The notes under the pieces: generated by a model | Database searches by the model: none | The model's input: only the letters and a program-made list of their open reading frames with translations | What the model was told of the DNA's origin: nothing | Position numbers and translations under genes: made by a program | NCBI RefSeq assembly: GCF_030272615.1 | Contig: NC_081415.1 | Coordinates: forward strand, 189,378,270-189,442,269 | Reading direction: 5' to 3' | Source: Cryptomeria japonica | Lineage: Eukaryota > Streptophyta > Pinopsida > Cupressales > Cupressaceae | Length of the DNA stretch: 64,000 nucleotides | In this document: positions 11,011 to 23,079 of the stretch, in pieces | Layout: every line of letters starts with the position of its first letter | How positions within the stretch are numbered: position 1 is the stretch's first letter

Positions 11011-11450
11011 TTTGCTCCTACAGGCCAAAATAACAAGATTTTTCACATTTTAACACTTCACGAGGTGAAAACAAATCAATTCCAATGCCCAGGATCAAAC
11101 TTCAAAAAAGTCAAAATTTGGTTAAAATATTCAATCAGACAAAAATTCATATTGACGGTCAACACTTAGACAAGTTTAAGCTCTGCATGAACATTCCAAT
11201 TGAAAATTAGACCAATTTGGCGAATTCATTGTATTCAAAATTTGCATTCTAGAAAAGAAGCTCAAAAGCTCTCAAAAATGACTGGATTTTGGCTTGAAAA
11301 GGCAAAATTTAAAACCCTAAGGCTAGGCCCTAAATCCAGACTACTAACTAACCAACAAAACCCTAAAAACGAAAGCGAAAACGAGCGAAAAACAAGCAAA
11401 AAGAGGGGGTCCCCATTTGGGATGGGGCGATGTGTGAAATGGTCACAACA

Positions 11451-11493
11451 GGTCCCCATTTGCAATGGGGCGATGTGTGAAAATGTCACAACA
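11451..11493 (-). mobile_element. Family element terminus, right part of copy E
   Basis: GGTCCCC, a GCGATGTGTGA box and the terminal GTCACAACA (ending 11493) complete the fragment 4640-4840. Without the split view this looks like a tandem duplication of the terminus of element A. Confidence 0.8.
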
Positions 11494-12472
11494 CTTCTTA
11501 ATGCTCCGCATATACCATGGACATATTAATTGCACTTTTATATAGCTAGGAGTTCCTCAAAGACATAGTAGATTTGTTTAGTAGGTGTTGTGAGGACCCC
11601 ATCAATCCTAATGTTAGTGCATGTGACCACAAGTGCCAACTTTCTATCATCTTAGGATCTTTTACTGAATGGGGAATCCTAGGCAATTTTGGTTTCATTA
11701 TAGCGTGTGGGTAGAAAGAAATTGCAAATAACTGTATAATAGGGCTGATATTTATGGCCACACTATGTGCCGTGAGGGCCCCATCAATCCTAATGGTAGT
11801 GACTGTGGGTCACAATAGCCAACTTTCTCCATTTAGTGCATGGAGAATTTTGGTCATTTAGGTTTCATGAATGGCCTTTTAGATAGTGGGTAACAAGAAG
11901 GTGCAAATAAGTGTGTGACGGGACTGATATTTATGGTCACAGAGAAGTAGTCCAAACACATGTATAGGGAAATCTATCTATGGAGACCAAGTGGGGAAAA
12001 AAATTGGATTGAAATGAAGGGAAGTACACAAAACATCAATAAAATACGAACACATGAAAAGGTTACCTCCCATTTTGTAGCTTGGAATTGTTTATATAGA
12101 TTTAGTGCTATAATGGCTCACAATCCTTATGTCAAGAAGAGGTACCCAATCCAGTTTGATGTTGTCATCTGTATCTTCTTCATAAACTATTTTTAGCAAA
12201 ATCATGGTATCTCTGATCACTGGGGAAAAATGCATTTTAGCTTTAGACAAAATCTCCTTTCTTGTCGAAGTATATTGGCATTTCATACCCATTCTTCATT
12301 ACCTAAAAAATATCTAATTCATCTCGCTCTTTCTCTTTGATTCGTGAATCAATATAGGCCTAATAATGCCTGAGCTCTGGATCCAAAAATTTGAGCATCC
12401 TTTTGAATGCTATGTTAGTGAGACAAGCTATTGGATTCCTATTTATAGATTGATAAATACAATGTTCCTACC
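11494..12472. other. Unassigned interval with a diverged tandem duplication
   Basis: Two copies of about 175 bp (11590-11766 and 11772-11944) share CCCATCAATCCTAATG, GCCAACTTTC and GGGCTGATATTTATGG-type boxes. The rest is AT-rich and contains no gene I can support. The interval ends at the CTACC target duplication of the next element. Confidence 0.5.
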
Positions 12473-13307
12473 TGTTGATGTGTTTTTTATGCACATGGGA
12501 ACACAGAATAAAATACCAAGGTATCTTATCCTCTCTTGAACAAAGTTTCCTCGAATGCTGAAGATTTCGCCTAAGGATCAATCGAGGCAACTCCAAGGTT
12601 CTTGTATGTAGGGTCTCTACGTGTGGATAAGCTCAATTTGGTTTGATGTGATTATGCTGGATTAACAAGGGAACTTACATTCGTCTGCTTGAGCTTTTGA
12701 TCTGTTGGAACTTGAATCCTATCTACTAGCTGGAAGAGAAAGAAATGACAAAAGATACAGGGTTTGGAGAATCTACTCTAAGACCTAGAATGCAAGAAGA
12801 TGGATGAACGACTAGATGGAGTCCTACTGGGCTAGGTCTCACCATCAAACTGAACAATTCAACACCAACTCAGTGCGATCTTCTAGGGTAGTTTTGAAGA
12901 TGTTCAAATCATCACTGCCAAACACTGATCACCATTCAAGTTAATGCATGAACAATAGACGTGTAATGACTCGAGATTAAGCTCATTCAATGCCAATTGA
13001 CCAGGCAGGGCGCCCTTACAATCAGTAAGAGGCTAGTGGTTTGGACTAGGCGGATTCCACGCGAGTGCATTCAGTAACTTCTTTCATTCAATCTAATTAT
13101 TTACCATCTAAGAATGAAGATTCAATAAGAAACCATGCATATTGCAAAGAAATGACACACTTCACCATAACTTCAATGAAAATGGGGTTCATTTACAATT
13201 TAGGCAACAATTTCTTGCCTTCTCCTAATCTACTCTAATTGCTATTCTATTCACCATTCTAGCTACTAACTCTTAGCTATTAACCTTTACAAATGAAGAG
13301 CCAAAGC

Positions 13308-13397
13308 TTTATATAGAGAGCTCTTTACATCTCAATGGCTCAGATTGATTTACAATCAATGGCTAGGATTACAAGATGGAAACCCTAATTAGGGTTT
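13308..13397 (-). promoter_or_regulatory. Telobox palindrome plus TATA box (element C)
   Basis: AACCCTAATTAGGGTTT lies at 13381-13397, and the minus-strand TATATAAA at 13308-13315, about 65 bp away. Confidence 0.65.
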
Positions 13398-13924
13398 GTT
13401 ACAACAAACTCCTTTAGCCAATGAAATAATTACATTCAATATTTGTGAGCCAATAGGAAATCGAGGTAGGTGCCTTGAAGTTTGTGTCATCACTGGTGAG
13501 TCAGGTACATTGAATCTGGACATGCTAAGGTGGACTTGTCTGATTGGAGGAATAGTGACTGGGATGCCACCTTGTCTGGTATTTGCTCGTATCTCTTTGA
13601 AGTTTTTATAAGATCTTTCTTCTGATATCTTGTGGTTTCTCCATGTGGTAGAATGAAGATCTTGAGGATAGCTTGCAACTCCTTGAACACTTGAAGTCTT
13701 CCAACACTTTAGAAGCACCTTGAGTCCTCCTCCATGCATTTGAGGTGTCTTTAATGATGATGGAATTGGAATAGGTCCTCCCTTTTCCTGGCCTGATCTT
13801 TCCTTTTAGCCCGGCCTTCTTGATCTACAAAGAAAACAAAAGATGATTAGGTATACATAATATATTCATTCTAACATGATATTTCTCACCTTAAATCATC
13901 AACAAGAAAGCATTAAGATCAACT

Positions 13925-15745
13925 CACTTTGGACCCTCTCCAAGGACAGGATCTATAATAAAATGTGCTCTGGATCCTCTCCAGGGACAAGACCTATAAT
14001 GAGATTTTCGCTCAGGACCCTCTAGAAGGACAGGCCCTATAATGAAATTTGCTCTGGACCCTCTGGAAGGGTTAGGAGCAAAATTTGCATTTTAGCTCAA
14101 ATTCTATCATCTCATTGTCTCAAATCACTTTTCAAGGACAAGTACACATCAATCCTTTCCCAACCATGCCTTAGGAACCAAGATCTTGGTCTCAACAAGG
14201 AGCAAAATAGAGGTTTTAGGAAATTTCGCTCTGGACCCTTTGGAAGGGTTAGGAGCGAAATTTGCATTTGCACTCAACCTTTCATCATTTCCTTGAACTC
14301 TGCTCCTAGGCTAGGCCTTTGGGTCCTCCCCCCATACTACCAAGTCTATCTACCTTCAAAGTGATGTCCATTTCAACGTTTTTGGCAAGAAATTAGGCTA
14401 TCCTAAGGATTTCGCTCTGGACCCTTTGGAAAGGTCAGGAGCGAAATTTGCATTTTAGGCCCAAATCCTCCACCTTTTCACCCCTCAATTGCTTCCAAGG
14501 CATGATGACATCCTAGCTAAGGCTTCAATGCACAAAATTAGTTTAAATTTGAAGCAAAGGGAAGATTCTATGAAAATTTGCTCTGGACCCTTTGGAAGGG
14601 TCAAGAGCGAATTTTGTCTTTTGACCTCAAATCCATCATTGCCTTCACTTCCATTCAGTTCTTAAGGCAAGTATATATCCATCCTCCCTCAACCATGTCC
14701 TAGGAACAAAGATCTTGGTTTGAACAATGAGGAAAATAGTGTTTTTAGGAGAATTCGCTCTGGACCCTTTGGAAGGGTCAGGAGTGTAATTCTTCCAAGG
14801 CTCAATTTCTTCATCCATTCGTCCTTTCTTTGCCATGAATTTAACCAATCACACCTCCTCCCATCACCATCAAGTCAATTTGCTATCAAAACAAGGTTTA
14901 TTTAGTACATTAGGCAAAATAGAGAGTTTTGCTAGGAATTTCGCTCTGGACCCTTTGGAAGGGTCAGGAGTGAAATTTACATTTTGCTTGATTTTCCTTC
15001 ACAAAACTCCATTTCTCATCCTTTAATAATCAAAAACAAATGTTTTGTCTTCAAAAATGCTTGGGAAAGAGTAAGTTCATAGGTTTGAGCAAGATATAAT
15101 GTTTTATGGAGAAATTCGCTCTAGACCCTTTGGAAGGGTCAGGAGCTAATTTGCTCAATTAGGCTCAATTCTCATCCAATTTTACTTAGCTTTGCCTTAA
15201 GCTTGATCTTTGATCCTTTTCCCTACCATGCATGACCATCATTCAATGTTTCTAGTGAGGAATTAGGTCATTTGGAGAATTTCGCCTTGGACCATTTGAG
15301 AGGGTCAGGAGCTTAGAAAAATTTCACTCTGAACCGTTTGGAAGGGTCAGGAGCGAAATTTGCAACTATGCTCAAATCCTTCACTTCTCATCACTTCACT
15401 TTGTTTCACACGTCAATACTCTCTCAACCATGCCATAGGGATAAGGTTTATGAGGCAAATTAGGACCAAGAAGGGAGATATAAAGAAATTCGCTTTGGAC
15501 CCTTTGGAAGGGTTAGGAGCGAATTTGAGGAATTTGCCTTAGATACCATCCAAACACTCAAACTTCACCTTCAATCACATTGCTCTCACCTTAGGACACA
15601 CCAACAAACCACCTTAAGGAAGTGCCTAGTCAAAATGTTGATTGAAAAGTGCATTTTAACAATTTTGCTTAGGTACCTTTGGAAGGATAGGACCTATCTA
15701 GGAATTTTGCTCTGGACCCTTTGGAAGGGTCAGGAGCGAATTTGG
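13925..15745. repeat. Palindrome array of about 10 full cores plus short truncated cores
   Basis: Full cores start near 14046, 14222, 14408, 14574, 14752, 14937, 15113, 15315, 15486 and 15705. At 13925-14060 there are half-cores spaced only about 45 bp apart (GGACCCTCTCC..GGACAGG.CCTATAAT). A similar short-spaced block opens the array at 23080, so this edge structure is shared. Confidence 0.85.
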
Positions 15746-16000
15746 CAATTGTGCTCAAATTCTTCATCACTTCCTTGACTAAATGACCTAGAGAAGACTT
15801 TCAAAGAGACCCTGACCTGGACCACCCACTGACCCACCTCAACTCAAGCAGAGCCTGCTATCCTAATGATCTCTCTGGCAACTCTCCAATGCAAAGGCTA
15901 ATAGCCAAAACCAGACAACTAAGAAAAAAAAACTAACCCTAGAAAGTAAAAAGTAGGGGTCCCCATTTGCAATGGGGCGATGTGTGAATACGTCACAACA

Positions 16001-17865
16001 CTACCTTAGTTCTGAATGGTGAAAGATATCATCCAGGGTATCTGGGCACAGGAATACTTTTGTCTTTGCTACTGCTCTGTGCAACAATGATATTCTGATT
16101 CTTTTTTCCATGTGAGGTGGTGTCTAACTGAACCTGTGTGCCATCTTCACGGGCATCTTGCATATTTTAATAGATGTAATAAAGATCATTGTGATTCCTT
16201 GTTGATGATAACCCTGGCATGAATGCAGTGTCTCTAATTACTTAACCCATCAAAGATGAAGGTTCTAGAGCTTTGGCTTTGGCTTTGCCCTTGTCTTTTG
16301 TAGCCATCTCTAATCTGGTACTTAAAAACACTAAGCATGGACTTGCATTGGAACTGAAATCACCTGAATTCTAGCTGAACAGAGGTTTGCTATGGAGATT
16401 TGGGAGAATTCAATTAGGACGCAGAGCAAGATTCTAAGAATTCCATGCTGGGTTGCCTAAAACAGAATCAAAATTTGAAACCAGTGCTCAAACTTCAAAC
16501 TTTGTTTACATTAATCTGAGAAGCCTCCTAAATGACGTCAAAGCATGCCCTGAAAGATCTCAAAATACACCCTGAAAGATATCAAAGCACACCCTGAAAA
16601 ATCTCATCAAAATTTGAACACTTTTAATTATCTAATTTAAAATAAATGTTGCCATGCATCAACTAACACTCTCTTATGTTATTGAGTTTCCTCAGGGTCT
16701 CCAGGCTGTTAACGTGTTAACAACATTCAGTTTGAAAACCCCAGGAAGCTGGGGGTTGGTTAATTGTAGTTGCTTTTTAGAACCTGAGTTTAACCTTAGT
16801 TAAGTCTACTTAACACACACTTCACACAGGCCCTCAGACACCGTAAGTGATCAATGCAAGGCACGTACAAAGTCTGAGCCCAAGCAAAACAAATGAATAG
16901 CTCTTGGAAACAATAAAAACATTGAATCTTGAGATTTTGTCAATGAAGAACCTGAGATTGAGAGTTTCCAGAATATTGGGATCTTGGGGATTTCAAAAAG
17001 TGAAACCTAAGAGGAGTTGAATGCCATAAAATCCCAAGGAATTAAATTTGAAGATAAACAAAAACAACTTAACTTGTGATATTCAGATTAGTGACACGTG
17101 GACAAATCCCAGAAAATGATATCTTGGCTATACAACAACCACATCACACAAGAAAATCAGAAACTCTGTGAAATCGAGGAAAGAAACTATAAAATGGTAT
17201 CTCATGAAAAGACCTACTTGGAGAAATAAAATGAAAGCTTGAAAAACTCAAAAATGACAGAGAATCTGGGATTGTGACACTTTCATGAATGTGGGACAGG
17301 ATCTTTTGAGAACTCAAAAGCAAAATCATCCAGTCTGAGAACTAAACAGGAGCTGCCAAGGGGCTGTAGAAATTTACTCCCCCTGGAGCATTAAACACAA
17401 TTATTAATATTTTTCATTGCCCTGATTTGAAAATTTAGGCAGTTGGGAGCAACAGTATTAAAATTAGTTTTACTGTTTGTGAGGATGTAATGTCTCCTAC
17501 TGGGTTTAGGCCCTATTTTAACCCTAATTAATTCATATCAACATACTTATGCATTGCCTTTCCCAAGACACTGACAGTCCATATCAGAGAACATAACCTT
17601 CTATCTAATATGGAATTAATAATTCAATCTGATTTATAATCTTATATTTACTTATTCATTCAAATTACTATTTCTATATTTATTATTTATTTTCAGTCAG
17701 TATTAATATATATTTTACTAGAGGGCAGCTCTTATAAATTCTTATAATAATTACAACCATTATATTATTCCCTATAATTATATTATTACTTATTTTAAAT
17801 AGTATTATAATATACGTTTTACTGCAGACAATTCATAAAAATATTGTAATAATTATAATTTTTAA

Positions 17866-17899
<34 letters not shown>

Positions 17900-18038
17900 T
17901 TCTAAACTAATATCATTATTAATTCTGTATAAGAATGCTATCGGCTTATATATTAAGCACAGCCCACACATACCACTAAGCACACAGATATTACTGTCTG
18001 TAACCTACTAATAATAGTTTTGATCCGCTTAATGGTCT
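16001..18038. other. Intergenic interval, no gene recognised
   Basis: This is the flank of element C. It has no long ORF on either strand and no splice-consistent exon series that I can recognise. The sequence becomes strongly AT-rich towards 17600-17930 and includes a TTA microsatellite. It ends at a minus-oriented family element. Confidence 0.5.
17868..17900. repeat. (TTA)n microsatellite
   Basis: About 11 uninterrupted TTA/TAT triplets sit within an AT-rich stretch. Confidence 0.9.
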
Positions 18039-19011
18039 TGATGATGTGTTTTTTATGCACATGCGAACACAAAATAAAATACCCAAGAGTATCTTATCCT
18101 CTCTTGAACAAAATCTCTCAAATGCTGAAGATTAGCTTAAGGATCACTTGAGAAGACTCCAAGGTTCATGAATGTAGGGTCACTACGTGTGGATAAGCTC
18201 ATTGGTTTGATGTGATTATGCTGGAATCACAAGGGGACTTACATTAGAATGTCTAAATGCTTGATTTGCTGGAACTTGATCATCTGATATTTCAATCAGG
18301 CGATGCTCTTTGATCCTAAACTAGCTAGAGAAAAAATGACAAAAGATGAGGGGTTGAGAGAGTCTATTCTAATCCTAAGAATGTAGGAAGATGAGTGAAT
18401 GATTAGATGGAATCCTACTGAGCGAGGTCTCACCATCAACTTGAACAATTTGACACAAGCTTAGTGCAATCTTCTAAGGATATTTCAAAGATAATCGAAT
18501 CAATACTACCAAACATCAATCACCATTCAAGGTAATGCATAAGCAATGAATGTAGAACGATTCTAAGTTAAGCTCATATCATTCCAGTTGACCACACAAG
18601 GCATGCTTACAATCAGTAAGAGGCTAGTGGTATGGACAAAATGGATTCCACACGAATACATTCAACAAATTCCTCCACTCAATTTAATCAACATAAAAGC
18701 AAGTTGAGAAGCAAAGACCATGCGAGTTGTTGAAGTAACGAATCAAATTCACCATAACTTCAATGAAATCAATTGTTTTCTACAACAAGGTTTGGCAACA
18801 ATCCTTGCCTTCTCCTAATCTAACTTCTATTCTAATTTCTATTCTTCTATTCTTCTATTCTACTCACTATTAGCTAACTATTCTCCAACTATTAGCTATT
18901 CTCCATTTATTAGCTTTTACAAATAAGAGTTTGAGCTTTATATAAGAGCTCATTTACAATGAACTACCAGGATTGATTCTCCATCAATGGCCAAGATTTT
19001 ACAATGAAACC
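18039..19011 (-). mobile_element. Family element tail (copy F), interrupted at its telobox
   Basis: It begins TGATGATGTG (family TGTTGATGTG with one change) and follows the tail of element C through to a TATATAAG at about 18940. At 19007-19011 it breaks after AAACC, exactly where AAACCCTAATTAGGGTTT should continue. The plus-oriented copy D starts there. The missing remainder of F was not found in the window. Confidence 0.75.
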
Positions 19012-21492
19012 TGTTGTGACGCATTCACACATTGCCCCATTGCAAATGGGGACCCCCACTTTTTGCTCTCTAGGATAGTTTCCTTAGTTATTGATCTTTG
19101 CATTGAAGAATTTCTGGAGAGCTCTTTGTGATAAGATGGTCTCTTTGGGCTAAAGTGAGTAAAATGGGTAACACAGGATGGGTGAATTTAGATTTCCTTT
19201 TTGAAAGCCCCCCCTTGGTTAGGCTTGGGACTTGTTTCTAGGTTTGAGTCTCGATTGGGTTTGAGGAAGATCAACTTGAATTCACTTTTGAAAGTGAATT
19301 GAGACACATTTGAACTTGAAGTTTTAAGTAAGGAAGGACAAAGAATTTGAGCATGAGTGCCAAATTCACTCTTGACCCTTCCAAAGGGACATGAGTGAAT
19401 TCTCCTAGGATCCTCCCTTAGTCTTAGCTTAGACCATTACCCTTGCTTCTCAGCCTTAATTGAAGAAGGCGTGACCTATCCATACCTCGTGAAAGAGATG
19501 AAACAAGATTGAGTGACAAAAGGTTAGCAATTTGAGCCCTAAAGTCAAATTCACTTCCCTTCCAAGGGTACAGGAGCGAATTCCTTATAATCCTCTTTTA
19601 TGGCTAAGTTTAGATCACAAACCTTGTATGAGTGAGAGAGGAAAGGAATGCTAAGGCCTTGTGGATGAGTTGAAACAAGTTTGAATCGCAAAGCATTGAG
19701 AATTTGAGTAAAAACATCAAATTCGCTCCTGACCCTTCCAAAGGTATAGGAGCGAATTTTCCTAAAGCACCTATTTGCTCCTTGTTTGGGTCAAAGTCTT
19801 TGTTCCCATAGCGTGAGTGAGAGAGGATTAATGAATTGATGCCTTGAAAAGTGCCTTGAAAGTGAATTGCATGCACTTGGATCATGGAGAAGTTTGGAAT
19901 TTGAGCTTAAAGAAGAATTTCGCTTATGACCTTCCAAAGGGACAGGAGCGAATTCTCCTAATACCCTCCCTTGGTCCTAACTTTGGACCATAAACCTTAC
20001 TCCTACGCCTTGATTGAATGAAGATTGATCGATCCATGCCCTTGGAATGAGTTGCAACAATATTGGATGAGGAATTTGAGTGAAAATTGCCAAATTCGCT
20101 CCTGACCCTTCCAAAGGGTCAGAAGCGAATTTCATTAGAAGGTCATGTACCTCTCTAGGCTACACAAGCGAATTTCTAAAACTTGATGTTTAACCTCAAC
20201 TTTTGAGCAAAGGCACCTCCTGAAGGCAACCTCTTAGCATGATCTTAGGCTAAGGCAACTTGGATAAAGATGAAGATAGAGTGTTTGAGTGAGATCCAAG
20301 CTATATCCTCCAAATTTGCTCCTGACCCTTCCAAGGGTACAAGAGCAAAATCCTTAGAAAGGCCTAATTTCTCACCAAAAGCATTGAGTGGACATCACTT
20401 TGAGGACAAATGGACTTGATTGAGATGGAGGAAGGACCCAAAAGCTAAGTCCAAGAGCAAAGTTGAAGGAAATGATGAGAGTTTGAGTGCAAACACCTAT
20501 TTCGCTCCTGACCCTTCCAAAGGGTCCAGAGCGAATTCTCTTGAAACCTCCTTTTGCTCCCAATTTACATCAAGCCTAGCGTTGATTGAGGTTGATTGAA
20601 CTTAGAAGCATCCTTAGACATGCATTTGAGTGAGTTGCGGTCACAAAGTAAGAAGAATTTGTGTAAAAATGCAAAATTCACTCCTGACCCTTCCAAAGGG
20701 TCCAGAGCGAATTTTCTTGGAGGGTCCTGACCCTTCCAAAGGGTCCAAAGCGAAATTCCTAGGAGGTCTTGTACCTTGCCTAAGTCCTTGAGCGAAACCT
20801 ATTCCTAAGCATTTTTGAAGGCAAAAGACTTGTTTTTGATGAGAAAAGGATGAGAAATGAAGTCTATGAAGGAAGAATTGAGCAAAAGGAGCAAATTTGT
20901 TCCTGACCCTTCCAAAGGGTCCAGAGTGAATTTTCCCAAGACCCTCCCTTTTGCTTCAAATATGGACTAATTTCATTTCTTGGAACCTCAACTAGGACGT
21001 TATCATGCCTTGGAAACAATTGAAGTAAAGAAAAATGATGAGAAAGTAAAGGATTTGAGCTTAAATGAGCAAATTCGCTCCTAACCCTCTCAAAGGGTGC
21101 AAAGCGATTTTTTCTTGAGGCTTGTACCTTGCCCAAGGTTCGAAGTGAAATCCTTCTTTTAGGCCTTTTTGGGGGTCAAATAAATGATGTCTTCAGGAGA
21201 GAGGGATTGAAAGGTCAAGTCGAAGACAAGGCTAAGTGAAAAGGAGTATGAATTGAGCCTAGAGGATCAAATTCGCTCCTGACCCTTCCAAAGGTACAGG
21301 AGCAAATTCTTTCAAAATCTACATCTCACCTCCAGTTTGGGTAGAATCCTTGGTTCAAGAACTTTGCATAAGGAAGAATGACCTCATCCAAGCCTTAAGG
21401 ACCTATAATCATGGTTTGAGCTAGTAGAAATGAGTGAACTTAATGAATTTGAACAGAAATGTCAAATTCGCTCCTGACCCTCTCTAAGGTAC
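19012..21492 (+). mobile_element. Family element 5' part (copy D) with reverse palindrome array
   Basis: It starts TGTTGTGAC followed by the GCCCCATTGCAAATGGGG box and the array of reversed cores. It is cut at 21492 by the minus-oriented element starting at 21493. The plus-oriented broken ORF at 24106 may be the remainder of this same element. In that case the stretch between the array and ORF residue about 330 has been lost. Confidence 0.75.
19365..21490. repeat. Palindrome array, reverse orientation, about 13 cores
   Basis: Cores of type TTCGCTCCTGACCCTTCC / AAGGGTCCAGAGCGAA start near 19365, 19545, 19720, 19912, 20091, 20313, 20498, 20674, 20718, 20890, 21069, 21268 and 21464, mostly 170-200 bp apart. 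At 20674-20758 two cores are directly adjacent. Confidence 0.85.
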
Positions 21493-22371
21493 TGTTGATG
21501 TGTTTTTTATGCACATGTGAACATAGAATAAAATACCAAGGTATCTTATCCTCTCTTGAACAAAGTTTCCCGACAGCTAAAGATCTCACCGAAGGATCAA
21601 TCAGAGTAACTCCAAGGTTCTGATATGTAGGGTCTCTAAGTGTGGATAAGCTCTTGCGGTATGATGTGATTTTACTGGAATGACAAGGGGACTTACATTT
21701 GATGACCTGTGCGTCTGATTTACTTTGGATATCATTGGAACGTGAGACTTTACTGGTCCTTGATTTTTAAAAAAGGACAAAAGAATAAGGGTTGGAGAAG
21801 GATCTAATTCTAACACTAAGAATGTAGGAGCAATGGATGACCTTTGATGAAACTCTAACTAAGTCTTGCTTTGACATGCTATGATCATCTCCACAAGGTT
21901 AGTGCGATCTTCTAAGGATAGCTTTATGATGTTCAGATCACCGCTACAAGCATAGACATCGTCAAGTTGATGCATATCGATGAAGAAGCGATAATTGAAG
22001 TTAAGCTTTAAGCTGAATGATTCCAGTTGACTACGCAAGGCAAGTTTGCAATCAACAAACCACTAGTAGTATGGATATACAAATTTCACCATTGATCATA
22101 CAAATTTCTTCCATTCATCTAATAACATGAAATTAAATTTGAGAAGTATAGAGACCATGCAAATTGTTGAATCAACACATAGAATTCACCATTTCTTAAA
22201 TGAAGTTTACATGTCTTTTGCAACAATGTCTTGACAACAACTTTGCCTTCTCTTTCTACTCTACTCTAAAATGCTATCTACTATTGAGCTACTAATTATT
22301 GACTATCTCTCTTTTGCTAACTCCTAACTATTCTCTGACTATTAACCTTTACAAATGAAGAGCCAAGGCTT

Positions 22372-22459
22372 TATATAGAAATCCCTTTACAAATTGATGG
22401 CTCTGATTGACTTAAAATCAATGGCTAGGATTAAAGAATAAAAACCATAATTAGGGTTT
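22372..22459 (-). promoter_or_regulatory. Telobox palindrome (one base changed) plus TATA box (element G)
   Basis: AAACCATAATTAGGGTTT lies at 22442-22459 and the minus-strand TATATAA at 22371-22377, about 65 bp apart. Confidence 0.6.
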
Positions 22460-22799
22460 GTTATAACAAACTTCCTTAGCCAATGAGAAAATTACATTCT
22501 AGGAGTGAGACCAACAGGAAGCAGGGGTAGGTACACCGAAGTTTGTGCCGTCCCCGATGAGTCAGGTACATTGAATCTGGACATGTTGAGGTGGACCAAT
22601 CCAACTGGACGAAAAATGATTGGGATGCCACCTTGTTTGACATTTGTGTCTTGGTTGATCTCTTTTTTGTCTTTTGACGTGATGAATGATGTACCTCCTT
22701 GACTCCCATATGCTTGATGAGGCTTTCTCATTGTCAAGTGTTCTTTCTTTGGTAGCATACCTCGCCTTGAAGTGTTAGTAAGGTCATTCTTCTCTGTCA

Positions 22800-22979
22800 T
22801 CATGTGGGTCTTTTGTGTGGTAGAATGGAGTCTTTTGAGGCTAGCCTGGAACCTCTTCGAACACTTGTAGTCTTCCAACGCTTCAAAACACCTCGAGTCC
22901 TCCTCCGTGCCTTTGAAGTGTCCTTGATAATGATAGGCTTATAATAGGTTGTCCTTGTCCTGGCCTGGTTTTCTTCCAT
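22800..22979 (-). CDS. Short LTR-internal ORF, 59 aa
   Basis: Preceded on the minus strand by TGGTTTGTTCTGCAG (acceptor-like), it opens MEENQARTRTT and continues with IIIKDTSKARRRTRG. The start block matches the peptide at 3322 and the middle block matches element C. It is basic, has no recognisable domain, and its function is unknown. Confidence 0.3.
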   Translation of the reverse strand: MEENQARTRTTYYKPIIIKDTSKARRRTRGVLKRWKTTSVRRGSRLASKDSILPHKRPT

Positions 22980-23079
22980 CTGCAGAACAAACCAAAAGGT
23001 GATTAAGTACAAATGATATATTTATCTTACATAGCATTTTCTAACTTAAATCATCAACAAAAAGGCATTAGAATGAAAT

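Larger units (their letters stand above)
4841..11450 (-). mobile_element. 6.6-kb TG...CA element carrying an intact unknown ORF (element A)
   Basis: On the plus strand the element begins TGTTGACGTG and ends GGTCACAACA. A perfect 5-bp duplication GGTCC flanks it (4836-4840 and 11451-11455), and the two halves of its target join into a normal family terminus. Read on the minus strand it holds: the terminus and GGGGTCCCC box; palindrome cores (11010-10104); an AT-rich stretch; a TATA box near 9770; a 650-nt leader with two copies of an AGATCTTCAAATTCGCA-type repeat (about 9460-9567, plus strand); the ORF 9112-5891; the telobox and a second TATA; and a tail. I find no terminal direct repeats, gag, protease, reverse transcriptase or integrase. 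It could be a giant solo LTR or an unclassified element. Confidence 0.85.
12473..16000 (-). mobile_element. 3.5-kb family element without the large ORF, complete (element C)
   Basis: It runs TGTTGATGTG...GTCACAACA with a perfect 5-bp duplication CTACC (12468-12472 and 16001-16005). Read on the minus strand: terminus, GGGGTCCCC, palindrome array, an acceptor-like TTTTCTTTGTAG near 13826 followed by a short ORF of about 70 residues sharing IIIKDTS and RRTQG with the 22800-22979 peptide, the telobox pair, and the tail. It has the same ends and tail as element A, but about 3.1 kb (promoter, leader and large ORF) is absent. It is best read as a solo LTR or a non-autonomous family member. Confidence 0.85.
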
